Shown here: positions 27,000 through 37,191 of the stretch, piece by piece | Layout: each line of letters starts with the position of its first letter | Numbering within the stretch: the stretch's first letter is position 1 | Source of the DNA: Chaetorhynchus papuensis | Lineage: Eukaryota > Chordata > Aves > Passeriformes > Rhipiduridae | Direction of reading: 5' to 3' | Assembly: GCA_013396525.1 (NCBI GenBank) | Contig: VWYX01000200.1 | Coordinates: forward strand, 1,033,496-1,097,495 | DNA: 64,000 bases | Position numbers and translations under genes: made by a program | Notes under the pieces: model-generated | Databases searched by the model: none | Seen by the model: the letters and a program-made list of their open reading frames with translations, nothing else | What the model was told of the DNA's origin: nothing

Positions 27000-27510
27000 T
27001 TCCAAGTCACATGCCAGGACTATCCATTTAAAAATGATGCGGCCACAAAAGAAGCAGAAGTCACAGCAGCTGCAGTAGTCAGCATGAGAAAAGATGACTG
27101 GAGAAATTGTGTGAAATCGCACAGAGAATTACATATGAAAATATTCCTGTTTATAATAAAGTTTTCAGCACAAGCCAGTAACATCATGTTACGTGAGCAT
27201 CAGTCATAGTATGACCAAATACTGTGGGCAGTATAACCTGTTACTGATCTTAGGAGAAAAGAAATCAGATAGATCCAAAAAACAGTGATAGATTCTGAAA
27301 TTAACTTTCTAACTAAGGATCATAAGTTTATCCTAAATATTACAATACCTGCACTGTTTACATTCTTATTTTGATAATTCAGTGAGGACTAAAGTTTACA
27401 TGTACATTTGTAAGAACAATCACATATTTTTAAAGTACCAACTAGGCAAATATTTTATTTCATGTATATCTTTTTACTCTTGTTTAGATAGAATGACCAC
27501 AGTAGTAGTA
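27000..27510. other. Spacer between CR1 copies, nothing recognised
   Basis: AT-rich sequence of about 510 bp with no recognised exon or repeat. It separates a + strand CR1 tail from a - strand CR1 copy. Confidence 0.55.
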
Positions 27511-27884
27511 ACCACAGAATCAATCAGGTTGGAAAAGACCTCTGAGATCATCAAGTCCAACCTGTGACTGAACACCACCTTGTCAACCAGACCATGGCAC
27601 TGTGTGCCACATCCAGTCTTTCTTTAAACACCTCCAGGGACAGTGACTCAACCACTGCCCTGGGCAGTCCATTCCAATATCTAGTCACCAATATCATCAA
27701 TATCTTTCTGTGAAGACATTCTTCCAAATGTCCAGCCTAAACCTGCCCTGGTACAACCTCATGCTATGTCGTCTTGTCCTGCTGCTGGTTGCCTGGGAGC
27801 ACAGGCCAACTCCCCACTGGCTACAACCTTCTTTCAGGTAGTTGTAGAGAGCAATAAGACCACCCCTGAGTCTCCTCTTCTCAT
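27511..27884 (-). mobile_element. CR1 LINE, 3' fragment (reverse orientation)
   Basis: Read on the - strand this is about 370 bp of CR1 3' sequence. At the low-coordinate end it carries a degenerate octamer tail and then the conserved GGTTGGAAAAGACCTCTGAG block. Next come the segments around AACACCTCCAGGGACAGTGA and AATGTCCAGCCTAAACCTGC, and the GGTAGTTGTAGAGAGCAATA block, all as they appear in the reverse complement of CR1. The copy breaks off near 27884, just after the block that encodes the end of ORF2, so it is 5'-truncated as most CR1 copies are. It faces the + strand tail at 26863-26999 and differs in subfamily from it. Confidence 0.92.
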
Positions 27885-29177
27885 CTTCTTAATCATGTCC
27901 TACTATCACATGTACAGAAAAACAGAATTCCACTTTGAACAATGTTTACAGAAAAAATTTCAGCTCAGTTGATAGAAGTAAACAGAGCTAGTAGCTGGGA
28001 ATTTGTAAAGACATTCACAGAAGGATCATACTGGTCTTTCTGCTCCCTCTAGAAGTTTTTCTGCATATGTAATTGATTGTCCTCTTAGATCAGTGTATGC
28101 AGGAGATATGCCCATGGAGTTACAATTCTGTGAGTGAGCAGAAGTAGAACAAGCCCAGCTGACTCCATGAATACCTAGATTTACATTTGCATGAAGTAAA
28201 AATCTCCAGACCATAGGGAAACCACAGCATCTCAGCACTCATTGTCATAGGAGATTAACATAATCAAAAGATCATAGTACCTTTGAAAAACTCTTCTGAA
28301 AAATCTAACAATTAGTATCCCAGTACAAGGAGCTGCAAGTTGAAAACTTGAAAATCTGGCCCCTGTTTTGAAACCCTGATGAGAGTAAGAGTTATGGAAA
28401 AATCTGGCCTAAGCTGTCATTCTGAATACTAAAAATACAGCTTCATACATGCAACTCACATCACTTCTGTATTTAACTGTACCCAACACAGCAATGCCAC
28501 CATATGGTGTAGTCCTCTTAGCTATATCAGTATTTAATTGACAACACCAGTGGGAGCCCATGGAAATACAGTGGTTATGAGTCAGTATGTGGATAACAAT
28601 GCCAGGTACAGACATCCTCAGAGGGAGAGTGGGAAATGCCTGAGGGAATTCATTCATTTCTAAGATCCTTTCCCATTACTTTCAAGCCCCTAATTTCTGT
28701 CAGTAGGACTCACCAGCAGGTTCATGTCTCCTATCTTTTGAAAACTGCGGGGTGAAATTTCCCCACGCACAGCTTGGAATAAAACAGGCCATGTGCAGTT
28801 GAACAGACAAGAAATGTGTAAGACTAAAAGTAGTTTGAACTTAGTTTTTTCTGCCCAGGCATCGTACCTCTTAGGGGAGAACATTATGCAGTGAGTATGA
28901 AAACTGTCATCTGTTATGCTGGAATCCTCATCCAAGTGCTTTGGAATTTTCTACCAAATTCTGGCTTGTTTTTTTTTAATGGAACATTCATGAAATATAT
29001 AGAATTTTTTAATCAACTTACAAGAAAAGACATCAACCCAAACCTCATACAGAATATTTTCCTTCTTTTTTTTTTTATGTATCTCATCATTTCTGAAAAG
29101 GTTTGTGACCTGGAGTTAAACTTGTTCCACTCTGTTCTTTACAAATCTGCTCTGACACTACTTGCTGTTCACAAAAG
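27885..29177. other. Spacer between CR1 copies, nothing recognised
   Basis: About 1.3 kb of unique-looking sequence with overlapping open frames of up to 97 codons on both strands. None shows a known motif. No splice-site-bounded exon stood out. Confidence 0.55.
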
Positions 29178-29380
29178 ATCATAGAAATCATAGAATATAC
29201 TGAATTGGAAGGGATCCATCAATATCATGGAGTTCAACTCCTGGCCCTGCACAGGATCATCCCCAAGAGTCACACCATGTGCCTGAGAATGCTGTCCAAA
29301 AGCTTCTTGAACTCTGTTGTGTGAGAAACCTTTTCCTGATATCCAGCCTAAAACTCCTGACTCAGCTTCATGCCATTTCC

Positions 29381-29707
29381 TCAACTCTTATCACTGGTCG
29401 TGAGAGTGAAGAGATTGCTACTTGCCCTGGTTCCCCTCATGAGGAACTTGCAGATCACAAAGATCTCCTCAGTCTCCTCCAGGCTGAGCACACCAAGTGA
29501 TGTCAGCCACGCCTCATACATCCTCCCCTTCAGACCCTTCACCACCCTCATGGCCCTCCTCTGGACAATCTCTGACAGCTTTATGTCTTTTTTATATTGT
29601 GACACTCCACAATATAAAAAAAGGTGAGGTGGTGAGGCCTCCCCAGTGCAGAGCAGAGCGGGACAATCCCCTCCCTTGCCCAGCTGGTGATGCTGTGCCT
29701 GATGCAC
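29381..29707 (-). pseudogene. CR1 ORF2 C-terminal region, degenerate
   Basis: A 108-codon open frame on the - strand encodes part of the CR1 ORF2 protein downstream of the RT fingers and palm. It contains QYKKDIKL, VQRRAMRVVKGLKG and LGVLSLEE-like segments, which are conserved CR1 ORF2 C-terminal blocks. The frame is part of the 29178-31290 element and is not an independent gene. Its N-terminal portion is altered by the inverted duplication at 29587-29623, which replaces the usual codons between the tyrosine-lysine-lysine block and the upstream block. The + strand frames of 85-166 codons over the same DNA are antisense shadows. Confidence 0.8.
29587..29623. repeat. Inverted repeat (15-bp arms, 6-nt loop) inside CR1
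   Basis: The left arm (29587-29601, a C, six T, then ATATTGTG) is the reverse complement of the right arm (29608-29623) apart from one extra A in the right arm's A run. The loop is ACACTC. In related CR1 sequence the left arm is normal ORF2 sequence, but the right-arm position normally carries unrelated sequence. The right arm therefore looks like a copied inverse of the left one, as produced by template switching during replication. Confidence 0.85.
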
Positions 29708-31089
29708 CCCATGGCATGTTTGGCCCTCCTGGCTCTCAAGGCACTGCTAACTCATATTCAACTTTCCAGGTCCCTTTTCATGGTGCTGGTCTCCAGACTA
29801 TTGCCATTAATGTATTGGAATAAACCTCTTTTTATTGTCCCCCATGGCTCTTTCCAACTTCAACTCCAGTTGAGTTTTGGCTGTGTGAATTTTCTCCCTG
29901 CAGTGATAAGCAGCACCTCTGTCTTCCCATGTCACCTGACCATGCTTCCACTCTTTTATCTCCTCCTTTCCAGGAGAAGATTCCTATTCAGCCAAGCCAG
30001 CCTTCTGCCTTGCCTCCTTGACTTGCAACATTTGGGACTTCAGTCAAAGAATAATTCATTGGCATCATCGTCCTGGCTGGGAGGTCTAGACTCCCATGAT
30101 CACATTTGCATTATTTGTTTGCCCCTTGATCCTTACCCAAAGACTCTCAACTGTGCCATTGCCAGATGTGGGCTCCATATGTTGTAACCCTTCTATTACA
30201 CATAATGCCACCCCTCTGCCTCTTCTGCCCTGCCTGTCGCTCCTGAAGAGCCTGGAACCATCCAACGGGACACTCCAGTCACAGGACTCATCCTACCAGG
30301 TTTCCCTTACGCCAGTGAGAACCTTTGCCTGCCTTATCAGTGGTGTGCTTCTAGTTCCAAGGCCTCATACATGTTGTAGAAGGTGCCAGTCCTGTTAAAT
30401 TTTCAGGAGGAGGAGGAGCCTTCTTCCTGGTATATGAAGTGACCTGCTTCTGGCCTTCATCTTCAACAGACCCTTGATTAATTACCTTTCAGGATTCTGA
30501 GTCCACCTGCTTCTCCACTACAATGAAGGTTTGATACTCCTGAGTGTCTGGAGACTGTTGCATCTCTGAAAATAACCAATGTCTTTCTCATTAACTCAAA
30601 TACAATGCAACTTACTCACTTCCTCCTGTAGCTCCTGGTGACACAGCTCCTCAACCACAGCACACCTGCAAAAGAATTCTGTCAGCCCCAGCCTCAGGGA
30701 GAGGCATCAGTCACCCCTGGGACCTGTGGCCTGGAGAGCTCCATCTGCCATCAGCAGGTCTGGCTGGAGGCCTCTGACACGGCTGGTTCTGTGCCTCCAG
30801 CAGCTGCAGGGGAATGAGCTCTACAGCATGTCAACACCACAGCTGAAGAAGCTTTCACTGATATGCTAACAGGGCTGAAGGGATCTTTTTGAGCTCTTCT
30901 TCACCAGATACCGAGTCTGTTATCTGCCTGTTGTCTCCTCCTGGATGGTTGTAGAGGAGCCCTTCCTGCTCACCCCATCTACCTGGCCTGCCGTGCAAAC
31001 TACCATGCCACACCTTCACTGCTGTGCCACACCCCTGCTTGTCACACTCTGGATCATTCACACTCCCTAGATCTGTTTAAATCTCCCAT

Positions 31090-31290
31090 TCTGCTCCTGG
31101 TAATGCCCCCTTCATGTCTGATTGGCTGTACAGGGCTTCCAGATCCAGACGGGGCTCAGGGCCGCTGCTCAGGTGCCCTGAGCTCAGGAATGCCCCTGTA
31201 CAGCTCGGTCTAACCCTTTCCCTTGGACTTGCCTCAGTCACCAATGCTGCCCCCACTGCTGCTGCTGCTGCTGCTTCGCCGACTGACCCA
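31090..31290 (-). promoter_or_regulatory. Probable CR1 5' UTR / internal promoter region
   Basis: This G+C-rich segment is the 5'-most part of the reverse-orientation CR1. It contains a (CTG)6 run at 31256-31275 ((CAG)n on the element's sense strand) and clustered CpGs. LINEs of this clade are transcribed from a promoter in their 5' UTR, so this is where such activity would lie. Its assignment rests on position and orientation relative to the ORF1 and ORF2 remnants, not on a recognised promoter motif. Confidence 0.5.
31256..31275. repeat. (CTG)6 trinucleotide run
   Basis: Six CTG units plus CT. It lies in the presumed 5' UTR of the CR1 copy and would read (CAG)n in the element's orientation. 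Confidence 0.9.
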
Positions 31291-34200
31291 ATAGATGAGC
31301 CCAATACTAAACACTAAAATTCTTTAAAATTTTGGCATTTAAAGAGAAGATTGAAACTGCATTAACTCCACTGGACAGCTCCACTCTGAGAATCTGCTGA
31401 GACAATCCACTCTACCTTGTTCCCCTCCACATTTTCAAGTAGGTAATCCATTTTCTACAGTTCCTGTAAAGTGTCATACACTTTCAGAATATGTTTGAAG
31501 AATACATACACTTACAGTTTGCAGAATGCTCGTGCATCCTTTGCACTGAAAGCTGATCTCTTAATGTACTGTAGCGGTTATCATGGACTTCTTCCCGGGC
31601 ACATTAATGTCGACAGAAGATTCACAATAAACGAAGTCTGAAATCCAGATCAAATCCTGTTTCCTTGCTATTACTGTATGGATGGACACAGATAAATAAT
31701 CCATTCTCACAAATATCTCCTGAACTCTTCTGGTAGGTGCCACATCACCTGTTTGTGCTGAGTGATACATCAAATAGCATCTTAGTAACACTGGTTCAAT
31801 GGATCTACAGATTATTTCTCACAGAGAAAAAGACACTATTTATGTCCCTGGGTACTCAATCTTCACTATAAAAACATATTGGGATACCAAAGAGGGTCAA
31901 GTATAGATGAGTAAAACATATAATAGAAAAAAAATTGAAAATCTTTAGTTTCACATTTGCGTACTCTCCTGATTTACCTGTTACCTTTATTTTAAACAGA
32001 GAGATCCAGTGATGAAAATCATACTTTTAACTGCATACTGCTCTAATCACATATCGTGTGAAAAAGCATTTTGTTTTTAATAGTAACAAAAAGACTAACA
32101 GCTTAACAAATCATGGATTGATTTCAGGTTTGTTTCTAGAAACTCATGCAAAATGAAGTTCTAAGACGATTTCATTTTCTCTAATCTCAGTATCATTAAC
32201 ATTGAATATTTTTCAAAAATCCCCTTTGAATATTCCAAAGCCTTAAAAGTTTGTGTGGTCTTTGATCCAGAGCATTCACCAGCAGTAGGAAGAAAAACAT
32301 CAGAGATAGAAAAAAAGATGTTCTCATGGGCAGTTAGTATTCATACATTTCATATCCAGAATCTAGAATTATTGCTCTGTGATTGACCTTCCGTAACAGT
32401 CAAAGCAATAAGCTTATCGCTGCAACATTTGTAGCATTTTGTAATTAATACAGATTAAAAGAAAACTGATCAGTCTTCTAAACCTCATCTGTAAATTTCC
32501 AAAGTTAATGAAAACGTGCCTGTTGACTTCAGCAACTTATAGGTCAAATCTTATTAGAATACTTATGCCTGAACAAACAAAAAGGGAAAGCATGGGGAAA
32601 CTCTTATTTTATGCTGCACTTTAATAATTCTACTCTCTCAAAAAAAAATTTCACCTCTGTCTGGGCTCACCACTAGTGTCAAGGAATAGAAACAAGAGCA
32701 GAAGCAGACCCAGTGTGCTCCAAGACAATTATTTACTGTTAAAAAAATAAGGTGCACAAAATGAAAACAATATAAACAAAAAAGTGAAGTTTTACACTTT
32801 ATTAGTAAATGGTGTAATAAGGATTTCTGGGTCACAGTTGCGCCAAAACAGGTATCTTAATGTCTCTGGTTATGCCTGGATCTGTGAAATGCTGTGACAT
32901 TTGGCAGTGCAGATGAGGATTCAGGCTTCAGTATTGAAGTACAGTATTTTGGTATTCTCAAAATCACTAGAGTACAAAATACATCATTTGCATTGGCCGT
33001 GGGAGAAGAGATGGTGCCTATTCTAGCACAGAGGGGGAAAGGTCATCTATAGCTGATCCATTGTAAAGCCTACAGATGCAAAACAAACTGCCCACAGCCA
33101 CCAGACAGATTTGAAAGAGGACAGTGAGTTTAAAGCCTTGATGGTAGGTCTTTAGGAGATTTTGTAGCCTTTTGAAGGTGAATTTTGTTACAAGAAATGT
33201 GAGAAAGACATTAAATATGAAGGCTGAATCTTTCAAAGTGATCTAGACAAATTAGATGTCCGGGTCTCAAACTTCCCTAGTGCTTTTAGGGATTTGAAGA
33301 TGTGAAGAGGACTTTTTTCCCAGATAATCTTTACCACGTATTGCAAGCTGGGGCCCTGAGAAGTCATAGTTCCTCCATCCTATGGCTGCTTACAGGGTCT
33401 ATTTTCTTCTTTAATCTTTGCTATACTGAACTGGTGTTGATTTGAAACTGTAGAATCAGATATATTTGGGTAAAATTCTCAGGAGGATTCTTAATTTTAT
33501 ACTTTGCAGATGCTTGACACATTTATTATAAGGTAAGCTTGAGCTGTAAACATATTTCTGCCATAGTTCTACAATTTTTAAATATCTAGATTTTAATATA
33601 AAATCAAATCTGTTGACATTCAACATGTCAAGGATAAGTGTCTATGCATAAAAACTTTTAAAATATTTTGGAGTTAACTTTGTTCATGGCAGCTTGAACT
33701 ATAAAAAACATGACAAAGGCATCAAGCTGATATAAACTCATTATCTATGAATAATGTTAAACAAATGTGCCAGATTTGTACTTCTGGGTGGCAAAGCTGG
33801 TGCACAGATGTGGTATTAATGATAAAGGAATTATTTTCCAAGGTTCAAGATAACTTAGTAAGTCCAAAAAAGAAAGATTACATGTTGATGATTGTGTGTT
33901 GAAAGAGCTGCAAGGAAAATTTCAATATTTACATCCAAGATGCTAAATTCTGGGCCAACAGTGGTTTTAAGCAGAGCTCCAATTCAGTCTTTTCCAGAAG
34001 CAAGGATAAACACAGGATTGTTTGATGTATTCAAGCATGGAGAAATGCAAGGAGGCTGAAGCTGCTTTGATGAAGTTGCCCTGTGCCAATGTATCAACCA
34101 CACCTCTCTATAACAAAAGCAATATGTACCTCAATAATAACAGAAATGCAAAAGGCATGGCAGAAAGTTTTTGCTAGGTTTTTGAGATTGTGGAAACTGA

Positions 34201-36470
34201 TTCCTTCTTTTCACTTATCAATAATTTAATTAAGATACATGTGTCGTGCTTTGAAATTCTATTTTTGCAGTAAATACTGGTTGCTAGAAAGGTCTGATAC
34301 AGACCACGGAACTGTGAAATAAAACTGGGTGGATCTAGACAGTCTGTGAATGAGAGCATTAAAATTCAAATGGCATTTTCCTGGGAGCAACAGAGGGTTC
34401 AGATAGAGTTTATTTTCTGAATGTCTAAGCTTCTTTAAGATGGCTTAACTGCTAATGTTAAAAGTGGTGACTGAAGGCGGTTAGGCTCAGCTGGTGTCAC
34501 ACAGCTATGTATAAAACAATTACTTAAAGCCATGCTTTAGTTTAGATGATTGAATCCAGTAATTTTTATTGCAATATCCTCTGCATAATCACTATGGATA
34601 AGCAATTTTCAAGGTGCTCTAAAAGTTGGCATCTTGCAGATCTGCACCATATCATAGTAGTCCTGTCTTAAGACAGTGGACCATCAAGACTGGCTTGAAC
34701 TGAGTAACCAGCAGCTCTCTAGAAAACAGAAGTACCCATTTGGTAATTTCTGTATTTTGCTGTATTTAACAGGTTAATGGTATAAGTCAGCAATCTAATT
34801 TGACTTTGAAGGATTAAAAAATATTTGCCTAATTTTATTGCATATTAATATCTTATTCGTTTTGGGAAGACTTTATCCCTAGTTTTTTATCTCCTAAGAG
34901 TTTACCGATATCATAAGCACAATGTTTATTCAACCTTCAGTCAGCACTGCCTTAGAGGATTATAAAGCTGAATAAACCAATCTATTATGCCTTTCATTGT
35001 TACAGCTTTGAACACAATGAGCTTGTTCCTATTGAAAAAAAGGGTAGATGTTTCTTAGAAAGATTAAGCACAGTTTGGATTAGGCATCTAGTTTGCAGAT
35101 AGTCCTAAAGTATTGATATAAGATATTAAATTTATCCTTACAATCAAAAGAAGAAAACATAAAATTTATGGTTTCATGTCTGGAAAGAGATCTACAAGCT
35201 TCAGTTATTTGAGAATAGCTTTTACAACTTACTAAGCCAAATAAACTTGATTAACAGAATAAACAAAGACAGAGGGAGAGATGTGGCTGTAAACATCAGA
35301 AAAAAAAACCTGTTGCAAGGACTTACTCTGCAGTCAGGGAGGATCAGTGGGTCTGCTGCAAGTGTTCTCAGTGCAGCGTGGTATTTGGTGCTTTGTGATA
35401 CTGAGAACTTAGGTATATGCTGGTCCTTAAATGCACAAATAGTGAACTGAGTGAGAAGTCTGAAGAGGGTTGAAATTTTTCGACATGGCCAATATGAGGT
35501 CAGGTACTTACTATTTCTTCAGCTAGAATGATAGTAGATTTTTGAAATTGTGCAACTAGTGGAAGATACTTTTTATGATGAGCTAGCCATCCATTACACA
35601 TTTAGGAAGGTAGATGATGTATATAAAAATACATATATATAAAATTTGAGTGCTATTATGACAGCTCTGAAACTGAACTTAAGATTTATAGTTGCTAATG
35701 CTAAGCCCTCTCCTCCTAAGTTAAAAGGCATGCTCTTCATTGCCATGCTGTTAACAGAGACATCAACCTCTAAATACAATCTGTCTATCATTTAGGAAGG
35801 GTAGTGTATGATACTTAATAGTTCAAGCTTATTCTTCATTCTAAGATCCATAAAACTTGAATTCCTAAGTACATTGTCACTTGTAAAAATGTCTTGGACC
35901 AGATCCAAAGAGCTTTCTTAGACGGATACTCCAAGATGACCTTTTACTGTGTGTTTAGTGTCTCAGAGTAAGTGTGGGTTTTCTTCAACACAAAACCACT
36001 TAAAGATCTTTTTTTTTATGTGTAGTTTCCCAAGAAATTTTCTGGTTTTTTCAATTTTTTTTGTGGCAAAAATAGACTGCTTCATTTTGCTAACTTTTGT
36101 GATAGAGTATTAAGGAGTTTAAACAAGCTACACAGCTGAGGAAGCCATTATTAAAGTACACAAGATAAGAGTGGAATGTTCCATAATATATCCTTATTAT
36201 CATATGTTAAGTGTTCAAAAAGCCTAATATTTTTCTTGGAACATTGCAAGTATTTTGTACTTTGCAGCTGTAATAATGTTCTTTAGCTACTGTATGCCCT
36301 AAAAACTTGAAAAAAATCACCTCTGAGTTGATTTTACAAACAGAAAGAGAAAGAAAGTAATAATTTTAACTGTACCTTTCATTTTCATATTGAAATTATG
36401 TTCTGCTGTACCTTACACAACTGATCATGACTAAAATATCATTGTTCATTTCTTGTGGTTGGGATTTTTT
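31291..36470. other. AT-rich non-coding sequence, no gene seen
   Basis: About 5.2 kb with no recognised exon, RNA gene or transposon. Open frames are 76 codons or fewer. Short A/T runs are frequent but none merits separate listing. Confidence 0.6.
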
Positions 36471-36477
36471 TTGTTGG

Positions 36478-36536
36478 TTTTGGGGTTTTGTGTTTGGGGG
36501 TTTTTTGGTGGGTGGGTTTTTTCGGGGGGGAGGGGG
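36478..36536 (+). repeat. G/T-rich tract with a G-quadruplex motif
   Basis: A tract of T runs and G runs on the + strand. The segment 36510-36536 has four runs of at least three G separated by loops of 1, 7 and 1 nt (GGG-T-GGG-TTTTTTC-GGGGGGG-A-GGGGG). That fits the canonical intramolecular G-quadruplex pattern. Two further G runs lie upstream at 36482-36485 and 36496-36500. It is 440 bp from the isolated CpG-rich patch at 36978. Confidence 0.85.
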
Positions 36537-36977
36537 AATTTTTTCAAGAACAAAAAATCAATCTCCACGTCCCTAAAAATGTACAAAATAAATGTAATGG
36601 AGTAAATCCATTATGATACCAATCACATGTTCTATAGAGCTGTTAATAGTGAATTTGTGCATATAAACAGTTTCTTAATCTTAATTCAAAAGACTTATTT
36701 CTGTTTTTCAAAAAGAAAGAAATTAAAGTAAAAAGCGGAAATATTTAATTACAAAAACCTAGAAAATATTTAATTTTTTCTTGCTGTAGAAAAAGAAGCT
36801 TCTAAAGATTAAAGTGGTCTAATATTTTTCAAGATTTTTGTAGTTGCTCTCCACTTTTTAATAGGAATACATGCACTATTGTCAGTTAAAATAATAGTAA
36901 GAGGAATTATTCAGAGGAGGAAGTCTCAGTTTGGAAAAAAGCAAAAGTAAAGGAACAAAAGGAACTGAGTGGTGGCA

Positions 36978-37191
36978 CGTAGCTGTGGCACAGAGGTGAA
37001 CCGTTCGCAGGAGAGGAAACAGAAGGAGGTCATAAACCAGGGCAGGACCTGTCCTCCGTGCCGGGTGCGGTGGCAGCGGGAGCGGCTGCTCTCGGCTCAG
37101 CCTCTCGGAGCTGGGGCAGCTCCGGGAGCAGCGTGCGCAGGTCGCTGTGGTGGAGCCGGTCTGACACCGGGGACCGAGTGACTGAACCCCG
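36978..37191. promoter_or_regulatory. Isolated small CpG-rich patch, possible promoter or exon
   Basis: I count 18 CpG dinucleotides in 214 bp, in a strongly G+C-rich block flanked on both sides by AT-rich DNA where CpG is rare. Unmethylated CpG islands usually mark promoters, so this could be an alternative promoter or first exon of a gene or lncRNA. A 138-codon frame on the - strand (36882-37298) and a 70-codon frame on the + strand (36969-37181) cross it, but neither shows a known motif. The size is at the low limit for a CpG island. A GC-rich insertion from a repeat, or a fragment of a processed 5' UTR, is the alternative. No clear TATA box or paired splice site was identified. Confidence 0.45.

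Larger units (their letters stand above)
29178..31290 (-). mobile_element. CR1 LINE with both ends kept but large internal deletions
   Basis: On the - strand, from high to low coordinate, the pieces follow CR1 order. First is a G+C-rich, probable 5' UTR/ORF1 start (about 30855-31290), then an ORF1-like coiled-coil remnant with VVEELCHQELQEEV (about 30630-30670). Next are endonuclease pieces (about 30040-30340) with GNGTVESLWVRIKG and PSQDDDANELFF, then the linker with GRRLAWLNRNLLLERRR (about 29945-30000) and AKTQLELKLERAMGD (about 29840-29890). The ORF2 C-terminus (29381-29707) has YKKDIKL and VQRRAMRVVKGLKG. The tail has two octamer-like units at 29178-29197. A full CR1 is about 4.5 kb and this copy is about 2.1 kb, because the late endonuclease block, the RT core including the catalytic box, and much of ORF1 are missing. 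Stops and frameshifts are frequent, so it is dead. The 5' boundary is approximate. Confidence 0.88.

Noticed and set aside
29687..30187. 166-codon open frame on the + strand
   Set aside because: It is antisense to the reverse-orientation CR1 copy, whose ORF2 and linker blocks are readable on the other strand. The + strand peptide has no known motif.
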